Source: an uncultured Bacteroidota bacterium
Lineage (GTDB): Bacteria; Bacteroidota; Bacteroidia; UKL13-3
Assembly: GCA_903883965.1 (NCBI GenBank)
Contig: CAISCU010000019.1
Location: 1-64,000, forward strand
Length of the DNA: 64,000 nt
Direction: 5' to 3'
Shown: positions 10,357 through 20,840 of the stretch, in pieces
How positions within the stretch are numbered: position 1 is the first letter of the stretch
How the letters are laid out: every line of letters starts with the position of its first letter
The notes under the pieces: generated by a model
Databases searched by the model: none
What the model was told of the DNA's origin: nothing
What the model saw: only the letters and a program-made list of their open reading frames with translations
Program-made: the position numbers and the translations under genes

Positions 10357-10621
10357 ATGATTGATTTTTTTTGTTGTGTTTTAATAAATTCGATACAAGA
10401 CTTTCTTTTTAATACAAAGCCCATCTGTTACTATCAAATCCTGTTCCAAAATTACCTTAATTGCTGACTTTTCAAAAAAAATCTATCTTAAAATAATACT
10501 AATTTATTTGAAGCTTATTTTTCTATATCAATTAATTTAATGGGCAAAGCCTTATTTTTACGAACTAATTGCATTTACTCAAATTTGAAATGTACTGCAT
10601 TTCAGAAATAGGTTAACAAAC

Positions 10622-12994
10622 ATGAACAAACAAGAAATCTTAAATGATTACAGGATAGCCTTCCAAAGTAGGCTTGCAAGTTTATTGGGCAGAAAAGAAG
10701 TTTTAACCGGAAAAGCCAAGTTTGGAATTTTTGGAGATGGCAAAGAACTCCCTCAAATAGCAATGGCCAAATTTTTTAAAGAAGGCGATTTTAGAAGTGG
10801 TTATTACAGAGACCAAACTTTCATGATGGCAGCCGATCTGTTAAGTGTTCAGGCCTTTTTCGCGCAATTGTATGCCCATACTGATATAGCCGCTGAACCT
10901 GCAAGTGCTGGCAGAATGATGAACGGACACTTTGGTACTCGTTTATTGGATGATGAAGGTAATTGGCTTTCGAGTAAAAACACCAAAAACTCATCTTCAG
11001 ATATCTCTCCAACTGCTGCTCAAATGGTTCGATTAGTAGGCTTGGGTTTGGCTTCAAAATATTACAGGGCCAATCAAGAACTAATTGGGTCCAATTCTTT
11101 TTCAAATAATGGCAACGAGGTAGCTTGGGGTACAATTGGAAACGCAAGTAGCAGTGAAGGCCATTTTTTTGAAGCCATTAATGCAGGTGGGGTTTTACAA
11201 ATTCCAATGATTGTTTCTGTTTGGGACGACCAATATGGCATATCTGTTCCTGCCAAATACCAGACTACCAAAGAAAGCATCTCGGAAATTTTAGCAGGTT
11301 TCCAAAGAACTGCTGAAAAACCTGGCTATGAAATTTTTGTTGTCAATGGATGGGATTACCCTGCCTTGTTAGCCACTTATGAGAAAGCTGCTCAAATAGC
11401 CAGGGAAGAGCATGTTCCTTGCTTGGTTCATGTAAAAGAATTAACCCAACCACAAGGACATTCAACTTCTGGGTCTCATGAACGCTACAAGAGTAAAGAA
11501 AGACTTGATTGGGAAACTGATAATGATTGCATGGTTAAATTCAAAGAATGGATTTTATTGGAGGGCTATGCAAATACAACTGAATTAGCTCAAATAGAAG
11601 ATGAGGCAAAGATCCATGTCAATGTATCTCGTAAAAATGCATGGGAAGCTTATTTAAATCCAATTAAAAACGAAGTTGATGCCTGTAAAACTTTGATTGA
11701 GAACCTAGGTGCTGTATCAACACAAGGCCATGAAATCAATTCAATTGCTGAACAATTAGGAAACATCAATGAGCCTATACGCAAAGACATAGCTGTTGCA
11801 ATCAACCATGCGTTGCGGTTGACCTACGGAATTTCATCTTCAGAACGCAACGCACTTGTTTCGTTTAAATTGAATTTCTTAAACAACAATTTAGACAAAT
11901 ACAGTTCTAACCTTTACTCTAGTTCTGCCAACAGTGCAATGAAAGTGAATGAAACCAAACCAGTTTATTCTGAAGACAGTAAAATGGTAGATGGTAGAGA
12001 AATTTTGGTTGCCTATTTTGACCATTTGTTAGGCAATGACCCTAGGGTATTTGCATTTGGAGAAGACCTAGGAAAAATTGGAGATGTAAACCAAGGATTT
12101 GCAGGATTACAAGAAAAATACGGGGAGTCGAGAGTTTCAGATACCGGCATTAGGGAGCTAACCATTATTGGACAAGGATTGGGTGCTGCATTAAGAGGTT
12201 TAAGACCCATTGCAGAAATTCAATACTTAGATTATTTATTGTACGGCTTGCAACCTTTGAGTGATGACTTAGCAACATTGCAATACAGAACCAAAGGTGG
12301 TCAAAAAGCGCCTTTAATTGTGAGAACACGTGGCCATAGATTGGAAGGAATTTGGCATTCTGGGTCACCAATTGGCATGATCATCAATGCATTAAGAGGA
12401 ATGTACATTTGTGTACCCAGAAACATGACACAGGCAGCAGGTATGTACCAAACGTTGATGCAAGCAGATGAACCTGCATTGGTAATTGAATGTTTAAATG
12501 GGTACCGTTTAAAAGAAGTATTGCCTGATAATATTGGCAATTATACCATACCCTTGGGCAAAATAGATTTATTACAAACAGGTAAAGACTTAACTATTGT
12601 TTCGTATGGTTCTACTTTAAGGGTGGTTCAAGATGCAGCGAAGCAATTAGAAGAAATGGGAATTTATTGCGAAATCATTGATATACAAACCTTGATTCCG
12701 TTTGATATAACAAATGAAATAGCTGTCTCTGTTCAAAAAACAAACAAATTACTGATAGTTGATGAAGATGTTCCTGGTGGAGCCAGTGCATTTATTCTTC
12801 AACAGCTTATAGAAAACCAAGATATTTGGAAGTATTTAGATTCTAAACCACAAACCTTAACAGCCAAAGACCACCGTCCTGCGTATGGCACCGATGGCGA
12901 TTATTACAGTAAACCTTCTTGTGAAGACATTTTTGAAAAAGTATTGACTATGATGAATGAATATGACCCTGGTCAATTCAAATCATTTATTTAG
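10622..12994 (+). CDS. fused alpha/beta E1 component of a 2-oxoacid (branched-chain/pyruvate-type) dehydrogenase
   Basis: Alpha half with GNEVAWGTIGNASSSEGHFFEAINAGG; beta half with VFAFGEDLGKIGDVNQGFAGLQEKYGESRVSDTGIRE and DEDVPGGASAFI. Confidence 0.92.
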   Translation: MNKQEILNDYRIAFQSRLASLLGRKEVLTGKAKFGIFGDGKELPQIAMAKFFKEGDFRSGYYRDQTFMMAADLLSVQAFFAQLYAHTDIAAEPASAGRMMNGHFGTRLLDDEGNWLSSKNTKNSSSDISPTAAQMVRLVGLGLASKYYRANQELIGSNSFSNNGNEVAWGTIGNASSSEGHFFEAINAGGVLQIPMIVSVWDDQYGISVPAKYQTTKESISEILAGFQRTAEKPGYEIFVVNGWDYPALLATYEKAAQIAREEHVPCLVHVKELTQPQGHSTSGSHERYKSKERLDWETDNDCMVKFKEWILLEGYANTTELAQIEDEAKIHVNVSRKNAWEAYLNPIKNEVDACKTLIENLGAVSTQGHEINSIAEQLGNINEPIRKDIAVAINHALRLTYGISSSERNALVSFKLNFLNNNLDKYSSNLYSSSANSAMKVNETKPVYSEDSKMVDGREILVAYFDHLLGNDPRVFAFGEDLGKIGDVNQGFAGLQEKYGESRVSDTGIRELTIIGQGLGAALRGLRPIAEIQYLDYLLYGLQPLSDDLATLQYRTKGGQKAPLIVRTRGHRLEGIWHSGSPIGMIINALRGMYICVPRNMTQAAGMYQTLMQADEPALVIECLNGYRLKEVLPDNIGNYTIPLGKIDLLQTGKDLTIVSYGSTLRVVQDAAKQLEEMGIYCEIIDIQTLIPFDITNEIAVSVQKTNKLLIVDEDVPGGASAFILQQLIENQDIWKYLDSKPQTLTAKDHRPAYGTDGDYYSKPSCEDIFEKVLTMMNEYDPGQFKSFI

Positions 12995-13004
12995 ATTTAA
13001 CTTT

Positions 13005-13598
13005 TTAGTTGGATTCTATTTCTGCCCCGCTTGAATTTGTTTCAACCGGGGCTTGTTTTTGAAACAATAAAATGAGCACAAAGCCAATACTGATAGCTGC
13101 GTCCGCCACATTGAATACTGGTCTAAAAAACTCAAACTCTTCTCCTGCCCAAAATGGAAACCAACTAGGGATGTTGGTTTGAAATAAGGGAAAGTAAAAC
13201 ATGTCAACTACTCTACCATGAAACCAAGTATCGTACTGAAACAATACCCCAAAAAATACAGAATCAATGATGTTTCCTATTGCACCTGCAGCTATCATAG
13301 CCCACGCCAACACATAGGTTGAACCTGCATTCTTTTTAATTAAATCCAAGATATACCAGAAAATCCCTCCTACAAAAATGATCCTGAACAGTGTCAATAA
13401 AACTTTACCGAGTTTACCTCCAAATTCAATTCCAAATGCCATACCATAGTTTTCTGTAAAATGCAGCTTGAACCAGTTACCAATTACTGAAATTTCTTCC
13501 CCTAGAAAAAAATGGTTTTTGATATACAATTTTGTCCATAGGTCTACCAAAATAATAGACACAATTACAAAAAGCGGAAGGATGTATTTTTTGTTCAT
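13005..13598 (-). CDS. lspA: lipoprotein signal peptidase (signal peptidase II)
   Basis: FTENYGMAFGIEFGG, AGAIGNIIDSVFFG, VVDMFYFP, FNVADAAISIG; start MNKKYILPLF. Confidence 0.95.
   Translation of the reverse strand: MNKKYILPLFVIVSIILVDLWTKLYIKNHFFLGEEISVIGNWFKLHFTENYGMAFGIEFGGKLGKVLLTLFRIIFVGGIFWYILDLIKKNAGSTYVLAWAMIAAGAIGNIIDSVFFGVLFQYDTWFHGRVVDMFYFPLFQTNIPSWFPFWAGEEFEFFRPVFNVADAAISIGFVLILLFQKQAPVETNSSGAEIESN
13024..13059 (+). terminator. candidate intrinsic terminator for the + strand E1 gene, inside the lspA 3' coding end
   Basis: GCCCCGCTTGAA-TTTGT-TTCAACCGGGGC (one mismatch in 12) followed by TTGTTTTT. Confidence 0.55.
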
Positions 13599-13630
13599 TG
13601 TTAGCAAAGCTATTGAAATGAATGGGCAAA

Positions 13631-13660
13631 AAAAAACTGTGTCAATTGACACAGTTTTTT
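13631..13660. terminator. palindromic terminator between the dksA-like gene and lspA
   Basis: Perfect 30-bp palindrome AAAAAACTGTGTCAATTGACACAGTTTTTT. Confidence 0.8.
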
Positions 13661-13682
13661 AAAGTGCTTATAGGCACTTAAA

Positions 13683-14936
13683 TTACTTATACTGTTTTAA
13701 TTTAGCTTCCATACTCAAGGTGGTATGCGGAACAGCTCTCAATCTTTCTTTTGAGATTAATCTGCCTGTTTCTCTACAAATACCATAGGTTTTATTTTCA
13801 ATGCGAATGAGCGCATTTTCTAAATTCTCCATGAATTTTCTGAGCCTAGCTGCCGATTGACTCAAGAACTCTTTTTCAGAAGTTGATGAACCATCGTCAA
13901 TTTTGTTATATGCATTGTCTGTATCTGCACCGCCATTTAAACCTGGGTTTTGCATTTGGCCCATTAGGTTGTTGTACTCATCACGAACAGGTCCTAATTT
14001 TCTAAGAATGATTTCTTTGAATTCGGCTAAATCTGCATCACTGTATCTTTTAGATTCTACAATTGGAGCTGCTGGTTGATTTTCAACGAAAACCGGGGTT
14101 TTGCTCACAACTGGAACCAATGGTTTTATTGGTTTTTTGTTATTGAGTGGCTTTAAATTACCTGAATGTACTGTTTTTGCCGCTGACTTCTTTGTAGATA
14201 GTGGTTTAGCCGGTGTTACTGCAACTTTAACTGGCTTGGCTTTTACAACAACCGCCTTGCTAGGAGCAGAAACTTTCACAACTTTTTTAGGTGCTGCTAC
14301 TTTTTTAAGTGCAATTACTTTTTTTGCTGGAGCCTTTTTAACAATTGGCTTTTTTGTAGGTGCTTTTTTAGCAACTATTTTCTTTACTGTTGCCTTTTTA
14401 GCAACTGGCTTTTTTGCAGGTGCTTTTTTAGCTACAGCTTTTTTAACAACTAGCTTTTTGGCAATTGCTTTTTTAGCTATCACTTTTTTAGCTACTACTT
14501 TTTTTACAGGTGCTTTTTTAACTACTGCCTTTTTAGCTACTGCTTTTTTGACAACTGCCTTTTTAGCTACTGCTTTTTTGACAACTACCTTTTTGGCAAT
14601 TGCTTTTTTAGCTGCCACTTTTTTAACTGGAGCCTTTTTAACAACAAGCTTTTTTGCAACTACTTTTTTAAATGCTACTTTTTTTGCTGGTGCTTTTTTT
14701 GCAACTGGCTTTTTAGTAACTGCTTTTTTGACTGCTGCTTTTTTGACAACAGGCTTTTTAGCTACCACTTTTTTTGCAACTGCTTTTTTTGCTGGAGCAG
14801 CTTTTGGAGTAGTTTTAGCAACCTTTTTAGGTGCTTGTTTCTTGACAGGAGCTTTGCTTACTGCCTTTTTCACCACTTTTTTCGCAACTTTTACTGCTGC
14901 TTTTTTAGCGGTAACCTTTTTCATCTTCTTAGCCAT
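13683..14936 (-). CDS. DksA/TraR-like domain protein with long histone-H1-like Lys/Ala/Val-rich N-terminal tail
   Basis: Tail of KKAVAKKAVVKK repeats; C-terminus YSDADLAEFKEIILRKL...YGICRETGRLISKERLRAVPHTTLS typical of Bacteroidota DksA-like proteins. Start MAKKMKKVTAKK at 14936. Confidence 0.88.
   Translation of the reverse strand: MAKKMKKVTAKKAAVKVAKKVVKKAVSKAPVKKQAPKKVAKTTPKAAPAKKAVAKKVVAKKPVVKKAAVKKAVTKKPVAKKAPAKKVAFKKVVAKKLVVKKAPVKKVAAKKAIAKKVVVKKAVAKKAVVKKAVAKKAVVKKAPVKKVVAKKVIAKKAIAKKLVVKKAVAKKAPAKKPVAKKATVKKIVAKKAPTKKPIVKKAPAKKVIALKKVAAPKKVVKVSAPSKAVVVKAKPVKVAVTPAKPLSTKKSAAKTVHSGNLKPLNNKKPIKPLVPVVSKTPVFVENQPAAPIVESKRYSDADLAEFKEIILRKLGPVRDEYNNLMGQMQNPGLNGGADTDNAYNKIDDGSSTSEKEFLSQSAARLRKFMENLENALIRIENKTYGICRETGRLISKERLRAVPHTTLSMEAKLKQYK
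14527..14586. repeat. two exact tandem 30-bp copies within the KA-rich coding region
   Basis: GCCTTTTTAGCTACTGCTTTTTTGACAACT twice in succession (14527-14556, 14557-14586). Confidence 0.9.
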
Positions 14937-14943
14937 ACTCAAT

Positions 14944-17900
14944 TTACGCTTTATGAATACTGATTCGAACTGTATTTTCGTCAACTTCTATTGTATGATT
15001 AAGGCTTTCAGCACTTTCAAATACAATATCGTTGGCCAACAATTCTGTGCAAATATACATTTTGAACTGATTAATAGCACTTTTTATATAATCATGGTCC
15101 TCAATTTTAATTTGAATGCGGTCCATCACCTCAAATTGCTGCTCTTTTCTAAGTCCCTGTAATTTACTGATAATTTCTCTGGCTATGCCTTCTTGTTTAA
15201 GGGCCTCATCTAACTCAATATCAAGGGCTACACTTATTTTACCCTGTGAAGCAACCTTGTATCCAGTAATTTCTTTGGAAACTATTTCAACATCAGCCAA
15301 CTCAATGTTAATATTCTCATTTTCAACACTTAAAGACAGACCACCCTCCGTTTCCAATTGGATTATTTCTTGTTGGTTCAATAATAGAATAGCCGCAGCT
15401 ACTGCTTTCATTTTTGCTCCTACTTTTTTTCCTAAAACTTTAAAGTTGGGCTTGATTGATTTGTCTATTGCGTCTACAAAATTTAATTGTTTGACATTCA
15501 CCTCTGCCAAAATCAAATCTTTTACATGATCAATTTTTTGTTGAATAGAGGCATCTACCAATGGAATTAAAATTTGTTTCAAGGGTTGTCTCACCTTGAT
15601 GTTTTCTTTTTTCCTGATAGACAATACCAAAGAAGAAATGATTTGGGCATATTCCATTTGTTCTTCTAATACCAAATCAATTGCACTTTCATTGACTTTA
15701 GGAAAATCTGTTAAATGTACAGACTGAGCTGATCCATTTAAATTTTTATACAACCAATCTGAGAAAAAGGGTGCAAAAGCCGACATCAATTGACTGGTTA
15801 CCAACAAACATTCGTACAAAGTTTCATACGCTGCTTGTTTGTCTTGGTTCATTTCGCCTTTCCAAAATCTCCTTCTACTCAAACGCACATGCCAATTAGA
15901 TAAATGATCGGACACAAACTCTTCTATTGCCCTACATGCAGGAGTTGGATCATAAGCATCCATGTGAGTGGTTACCTTTTTTACCAAGCTTTGCAATTTT
16001 GAATAAATCCAACGATCTAACTCTGTTCTACTTGCTACAGAAGTTAGTTTATCTGGATTGAATTCAAACCCATCAATATTGGCATAAATGGCAAAAAACG
16101 AATATGTATTGTACAAAGTGCCAAAGAATTTTCTTTGCGATTCTGCAACACCTTCAATGTCAAATTTGAGATTGTCCCAAGGGTCACTATTAGAAAGCAT
16201 GTACCAACGAGTTGCATCAGCACCATACTTGGAAATGGTTGTAAAAGGGTCTACTACATTGCCTAACCTTTTGCTCATTTTATTGCCATTTTTGTCTAGT
16301 ACCAAGCCATTTGCAATGACATTTTTATAGGCAATACCATCAAACAATAAAACTGACAAGGCATGTAAAGTAAAGAACCATCCTCTGGTTTGGTCTACTC
16401 CTTCAGCTATAAAATCGGCAGGGAAATTGTTTTTAAATGTTTCTTCATTCTCAAAAGGCCAATGCCATTGGGCATAAGGCATAGCTCCACTGTCAAACCA
16501 AACATCTATTAAATCAGCCTCTCTGAACATTTTTTCACCTGTAGATGAAACCAATATAATCTCATCTACATATGGTTTGTGAAAATCTTTGAGTTCAAAA
16601 CCCTTTGGCATATAGCCTTTTTCAATAGATACGGTTATTTCAGCATTGAGCTGCTCCAAAGAACCGATACATTTTGTTTCATCTTGGTTTTCGGTTCTCC
16701 AAATAGGGAGTGGTGTTCCCCAATACCTTGACCTCGATAAATTCCAATCAACCAAGTTTTCTAACCAATTGCCAAACCTACCAGTACCTGTATGTGCAGG
16801 CTTCCAGTTGATTTGTTGGTTCAATGCCACCAACCTGTCTTTAACAGCGGTAGTTTTGATAAACCAACTTTCTAGAGGATAATATAAAATTGGCTTATCT
16901 GTTCTCCAACAATGCGGGTAGGTATGGTCGTATTTTTCTTTTTTAAAGAGCTTTCCTTCCGTTTGCAGTTTTAAAATGATACGCTCATCTACGCTCAGGT
17001 AAGTTAATTTTGACGTGTCTTTGATGATACCCGATAATTTTTCTTTTTGAATGAATAATTCGGCTTCTTTTTCGGCCTCAGTTAAATAGGCTTCTTTAAC
17101 AAATTCTTCACCGTATAGAAAGGTTCCATCATTTACTTCAGGTAAAAACTTACCTCGTTTGTCAACCAAAGTCAAAGAACCTATACCATGTTGTTTGGCA
17201 ACTTTGAAATCATCAGCACCAAAACTTGGCGCAATGTGAACAATACCCGTTCCATCTTCAGTGGTAACAAAATCGCCGGTTATGATTTCAAATGCTTTTC
17301 CATTGTCTACTTGAGCAAAAGGTAACAATTGTTCGTAAACAAGGCCTTTTAAGTCAGCCCCTTTCACTTCTTTTAACACCTCAAAAGGAATGAGTTTATC
17401 TCCAGCATTGTATGCCTCAAACGCCAGCTCGGCTTGTTCTTGTTTAAAATATTTAGACAATAAATCTTTGGCGAGAATGACCGCACATAGTTGGAATGTA
17501 AAAGGATGATACGTTTTTACAACAACATAATTGATTTTTTCGCCAACTGCCAAAGCCGTATTGGAAGGCAAGGTCCATGGAGTGGTTGTCCAGGCAAGTG
17601 CGTAAACCAAATCGGTATCAATGGCCAATGATCCAGCTTCTTTTAACTGAAACATGGCTACGGCTGTTTGGTCTTTTACATCTTTATAAGTGCCCGGTTG
17701 GTTGAGCTCATGCGAACTCAAACCTGTTCCTGCAGCAGGAGAATAAGGTTGAATGGTATAACCTTTGTATAAATAACCTTTGTCGTATAATTTTTTTAAG
17801 ATAGACCAAAGACTCTCAATGTAGTTATTTTCATAGGTAATATAGGGATCATTTAAATTGACCCAATACCCCATTTGTTCAGTAAGATTGTTCCAGATAT

Positions 17901-18288
17901 CGGTGAATTTCATGACATCTTTGCGGCAGGCTTCATTGTATTCGGCAACAGATATCTTGGTTCCAATGTCTTCTTTGGTTATTCCCAAAGTTTTTTCAAC
18001 TTGGAGTTCTACTGGTAAACCATGTGTATCCCAACCTGCTTTGCGATTGACTTGATATCCTTTGAGCGTGTTGTACCTGCAAAAGATATCTTTTACAGTT
18101 CTGCTCATGACATGGTGTATACCGGGTAACCCGTTGGCACTTGGAGGTCCTTCATAAAAAACAAAAGAGGGTGAACCCGCTCTATTTTCTATGCTTTTCT
18201 CAAAAATCCGGTTTGTTTTCCAAAATGCTAAAACTTCAGATTCAAAGGCCGGGAAATCTAATTTTTTGATTTCTCTATACTTGCTCAT
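14944..18288 (-). CDS. ileS: isoleucyl-tRNA synthetase
   Basis: GPPSANGLPGIHHVMSRTVKD (HIGH-like), NKMSKRLGNVVDP (KMSKS), WDTHGLPVE. Confidence 0.98.
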   Translation of the reverse strand: MSKYREIKKLDFPAFESEVLAFWKTNRIFEKSIENRAGSPSFVFYEGPPSANGLPGIHHVMSRTVKDIFCRYNTLKGYQVNRKAGWDTHGLPVELQVEKTLGITKEDIGTKISVAEYNEACRKDVMKFTDIWNNLTEQMGYWVNLNDPYITYENNYIESLWSILKKLYDKGYLYKGYTIQPYSPAAGTGLSSHELNQPGTYKDVKDQTAVAMFQLKEAGSLAIDTDLVYALAWTTTPWTLPSNTALAVGEKINYVVVKTYHPFTFQLCAVILAKDLLSKYFKQEQAELAFEAYNAGDKLIPFEVLKEVKGADLKGLVYEQLLPFAQVDNGKAFEIITGDFVTTEDGTGIVHIAPSFGADDFKVAKQHGIGSLTLVDKRGKFLPEVNDGTFLYGEEFVKEAYLTEAEKEAELFIQKEKLSGIIKDTSKLTYLSVDERIILKLQTEGKLFKKEKYDHTYPHCWRTDKPILYYPLESWFIKTTAVKDRLVALNQQINWKPAHTGTGRFGNWLENLVDWNLSRSRYWGTPLPIWRTENQDETKCIGSLEQLNAEITVSIEKGYMPKGFELKDFHKPYVDEIILVSSTGEKMFREADLIDVWFDSGAMPYAQWHWPFENEETFKNNFPADFIAEGVDQTRGWFFTLHALSVLLFDGIAYKNVIANGLVLDKNGNKMSKRLGNVVDPFTTISKYGADATRWYMLSNSDPWDNLKFDIEGVAESQRKFFGTLYNTYSFFAIYANIDGFEFNPDKLTSVASRTELDRWIYSKLQSLVKKVTTHMDAYDPTPACRAIEEFVSDHLSNWHVRLSRRRFWKGEMNQDKQAAYETLYECLLVTSQLMSAFAPFFSDWLYKNLNGSAQSVHLTDFPKVNESAIDLVLEEQMEYAQIISSLVLSIRKKENIKVRQPLKQILIPLVDASIQQKIDHVKDLILAEVNVKQLNFVDAIDKSIKPNFKVLGKKVGAKMKAVAAAILLLNQQEIIQLETEGGLSLSVENENINIELADVEIVSKEITGYKVASQGKISVALDIELDEALKQEGIAREIISKLQGLRKEQQFEVMDRIQIKIEDHDYIKSAINQFKMYICTELLANDIVFESAESLNHTIEVDENTVRISIHKA

Positions 18289-18375
18289 TGTATGCTATGC
18301 TCTTGTTGTTAGGATTTTAATTCCTCTATTCTTGCGAAAATACTATTTTATCGTGTACAATAGAAACAGAAATTC

Positions 18376-20736
18376 TTAGTCTTCTGTTTCTACATCAATG
18401 AGTGTTGTTTCGAACTCCTTTTTACTGTTGATACGCTTGGCCAAAGACAACAGCATGGAAGGCAAGAGGAGTAAATTCATCAACATACCTAAAAACAAAG
18501 CCAAAGATGTAAGCACTCCCAAAGCTACTGTACCTCCAAAATTAGAAGCTGCAAAAATGATAAATCCAGCAAACAGAGCTACAGCTGTATAAATGATACT
18601 AGGCCCTGCTTCTCTTAAACTTTCTGGAATGGCAATGTTCATTTCCCAATTGTGTTTTTTGAGTGAATTTCTATACTTGGCCAAATAATGAATGGTAAAG
18701 TCAACCACTATGCCATAGGCGATGCTAAAAATAATAATGGTAGAGGGCTTTAAGCGAATATCAAAGAAACCCATCACGCCAAAAGTCATCATCAACGGAA
18801 TGAGGTTTGGAATCAGTGAAATGAGTACCATTTTCCAACTAAAAAACAAAAAGGCCATCATCACCGAAATGATAACCAATGCTGCAATCATGCTTTGAAT
18901 CAGATTTTCGATGAGGTAGTCATTACCTTTTAAAAATATGGCACTGGTTCCAGTTATTTTAACTTTGTATTGACTGGGTATAAATATGGAATCAATTTTT
19001 TGTTGCACTTTGGCTGTTAACAGTTTCATTTCTTGCGAACCAATGTCGGCCATTTGTATACTTACACGAGCAGTCTGGAAATTGCTATCTACCATTGATT
19101 TTAACAAGCCTCTACCTGTTGGATTGTTTTGTGGCAAATGTGTCATCATTTCTCCAATTTCAACAACACCTGGAACCACGTAAAAACGGGCATCTCCATT
19201 GTGAATTCCTTGATTGGCAAATTTTACAAAATCAACAATAGAAACTGGCTTTGAAAACTCTTTAAACTGAGCCAGTTCTTTCTCCAATCTGTTTATCTTT
19301 TGCAAGGTTGCATAATCTTTTAACCCATCAGGCTTTTGAGTGTCTATGCTAATTTCAAAAGGCAAAGTTCCTTTTAAGTGTTTTTCGAAAAATTTCAAAT
19401 CCTGAAACACTTTGTCATGAGGAGGCAAATCATCTACAACATAGCCTAAGTTTTTAACCTTAAATGACCCTATAACGGCAAGCATCATTAAAAACAAAGT
19501 AGTACCATAAATGAACTTACGCTTGTTGTAAACCAAATAAGTACAATAATCCAATACCTTATTGAGCCTCACTCCATCTAAATGCTTGATATGATGTGAT
19601 TGAGGAGGTGGCAAGTAGGAATAAACTACAGGAATAAATATCAAGGAAATTACATAAATGAGCATGATGACTATTCCTGATACAATAGAAAATTGGTCTA
19701 ATACCGAAGAACCAGAAAAACTAAACACCACAAACCCAACAGCAGTGGTCACATTTGTTAAAAAAAGTGCCAAACCATTCTTTGAAATGAGCCGAATGAG
19801 GGCAAACATTTTGTTCCCGTGGCGGGCAAATTCTTGGTGGTATACATTTAATAAATAAATGCAATTTTGAACCCCAATAATAACCATGAGTGGCGGTAAA
19901 ATACCTGTTAACAGGGTAATTTTATACCCAAATATGGCCAAGGTTCCAAGTGTAAAAACAACCCCAACAATAACCACAATTAAGGAGAAAATTACTGCTG
20001 AAATAAACCTAAAAAAGATAAATATAAAAATAGCTGTAATGGCTATAGACAAATAGGTAAACAACTTAATTTCATCAGATACTTTTGAACTAAAAACAGT
20101 TCTTACATAAGGCAATCCAGAATAGTGAATTTCGGTTTGGTATTTTTGACCAAATTGATTGGCTAATTTTTCGATGTCATGAACCAATGGAATTCTGGCT
20201 TTGCTGTCTAATTTGTCTTTTTTGAGACTCACAGCCATGAGGGTCACATGGTTTTCGGGATTGTACAACAAGCCTTCATAGAATTTCAATTTGGCAATTT
20301 CTTGTTTAAAAGAATCTACTTGAATGCTGCTTAATGTACCTTTTTGAAACAAGGGCTTGAATTCCAATCTATTTGAGGTATCGTTCAAGGCCAGCTTATA
20401 CAATTTAGAAATAGACAATACTTTTTCTACCCCATCAACTTGTTCAATGGCATTGGAGAGTTTGCTCCAATCATTAAAAACCGCTGAATCAAATAAATTT
20501 TCTTGCTGAACACCAATGACCATGATATTGCCATCTTCACCAAATGTTTCTTTGAAATGAATGTATTCAATAAAATCGGGATCGTCTTTGGGAACTACTT
20601 TGGCAAAATCGTAGGTCATTTTGACTTGAGTTGCAAAATAGGTCATCCCCAATGTTAACAAACCCAATCCAATTAACATCCAGAAGCGATTCCGGATAAC
20701 AAATGTTCCAAATAATTTCCACATAAATGGCTGCAA
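18376..20736 (-). CDS. RND/MMPL family transporter (SSD-like)
   Basis: About 786 aa with two repeats of multi-TM blocks and large periplasmic loops; FSIAYGIVVDFTIHYLAKYR motif. Confidence 0.88.
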   Translation of the reverse strand: MQPFMWKLFGTFVIRNRFWMLIGLGLLTLGMTYFATQVKMTYDFAKVVPKDDPDFIEYIHFKETFGEDGNIMVIGVQQENLFDSAVFNDWSKLSNAIEQVDGVEKVLSISKLYKLALNDTSNRLEFKPLFQKGTLSSIQVDSFKQEIAKLKFYEGLLYNPENHVTLMAVSLKKDKLDSKARIPLVHDIEKLANQFGQKYQTEIHYSGLPYVRTVFSSKVSDEIKLFTYLSIAITAIFIFIFFRFISAVIFSLIVVIVGVVFTLGTLAIFGYKITLLTGILPPLMVIIGVQNCIYLLNVYHQEFARHGNKMFALIRLISKNGLALFLTNVTTAVGFVVFSFSGSSVLDQFSIVSGIVIMLIYVISLIFIPVVYSYLPPPQSHHIKHLDGVRLNKVLDYCTYLVYNKRKFIYGTTLFLMMLAVIGSFKVKNLGYVVDDLPPHDKVFQDLKFFEKHLKGTLPFEISIDTQKPDGLKDYATLQKINRLEKELAQFKEFSKPVSIVDFVKFANQGIHNGDARFYVVPGVVEIGEMMTHLPQNNPTGRGLLKSMVDSNFQTARVSIQMADIGSQEMKLLTAKVQQKIDSIFIPSQYKVKITGTSAIFLKGNDYLIENLIQSMIAALVIISVMMAFLFFSWKMVLISLIPNLIPLMMTFGVMGFFDIRLKPSTIIIFSIAYGIVVDFTIHYLAKYRNSLKKHNWEMNIAIPESLREAGPSIIYTAVALFAGFIIFAASNFGGTVALGVLTSLALFLGMLMNLLLLPSMLLSLAKRINSKKEFETTLIDVETED

Positions 20737-20840
20737 AATAACACAAATTGGCTGCAGTTTGTCGATTTTAAATTTATTTCAACTTGATTTATTTACAAAT
20801 TATATGAACCTTTCAATTGAATGCGTTATTTTGTGGCAGC

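Noticed and set aside
13683-14936. CRISPR array or non-coding satellite repeat
   Set aside because: Repeat units keep a single open reading frame of Lys/Ala codons and lack unique spacers; explained by protein low complexity.
14101-15162. 353-aa + strand ORF rich in AFLATAFLTT repeats
   Set aside because: Exact antisense of the KKAVAKK array; the low-complexity Lys codons leave no stops on the opposite strand. Runs on into antisense ileS, with no independent coding evidence.
15116-15529. 137-aa + strand ORF
   Set aside because: Shadow of ileS.
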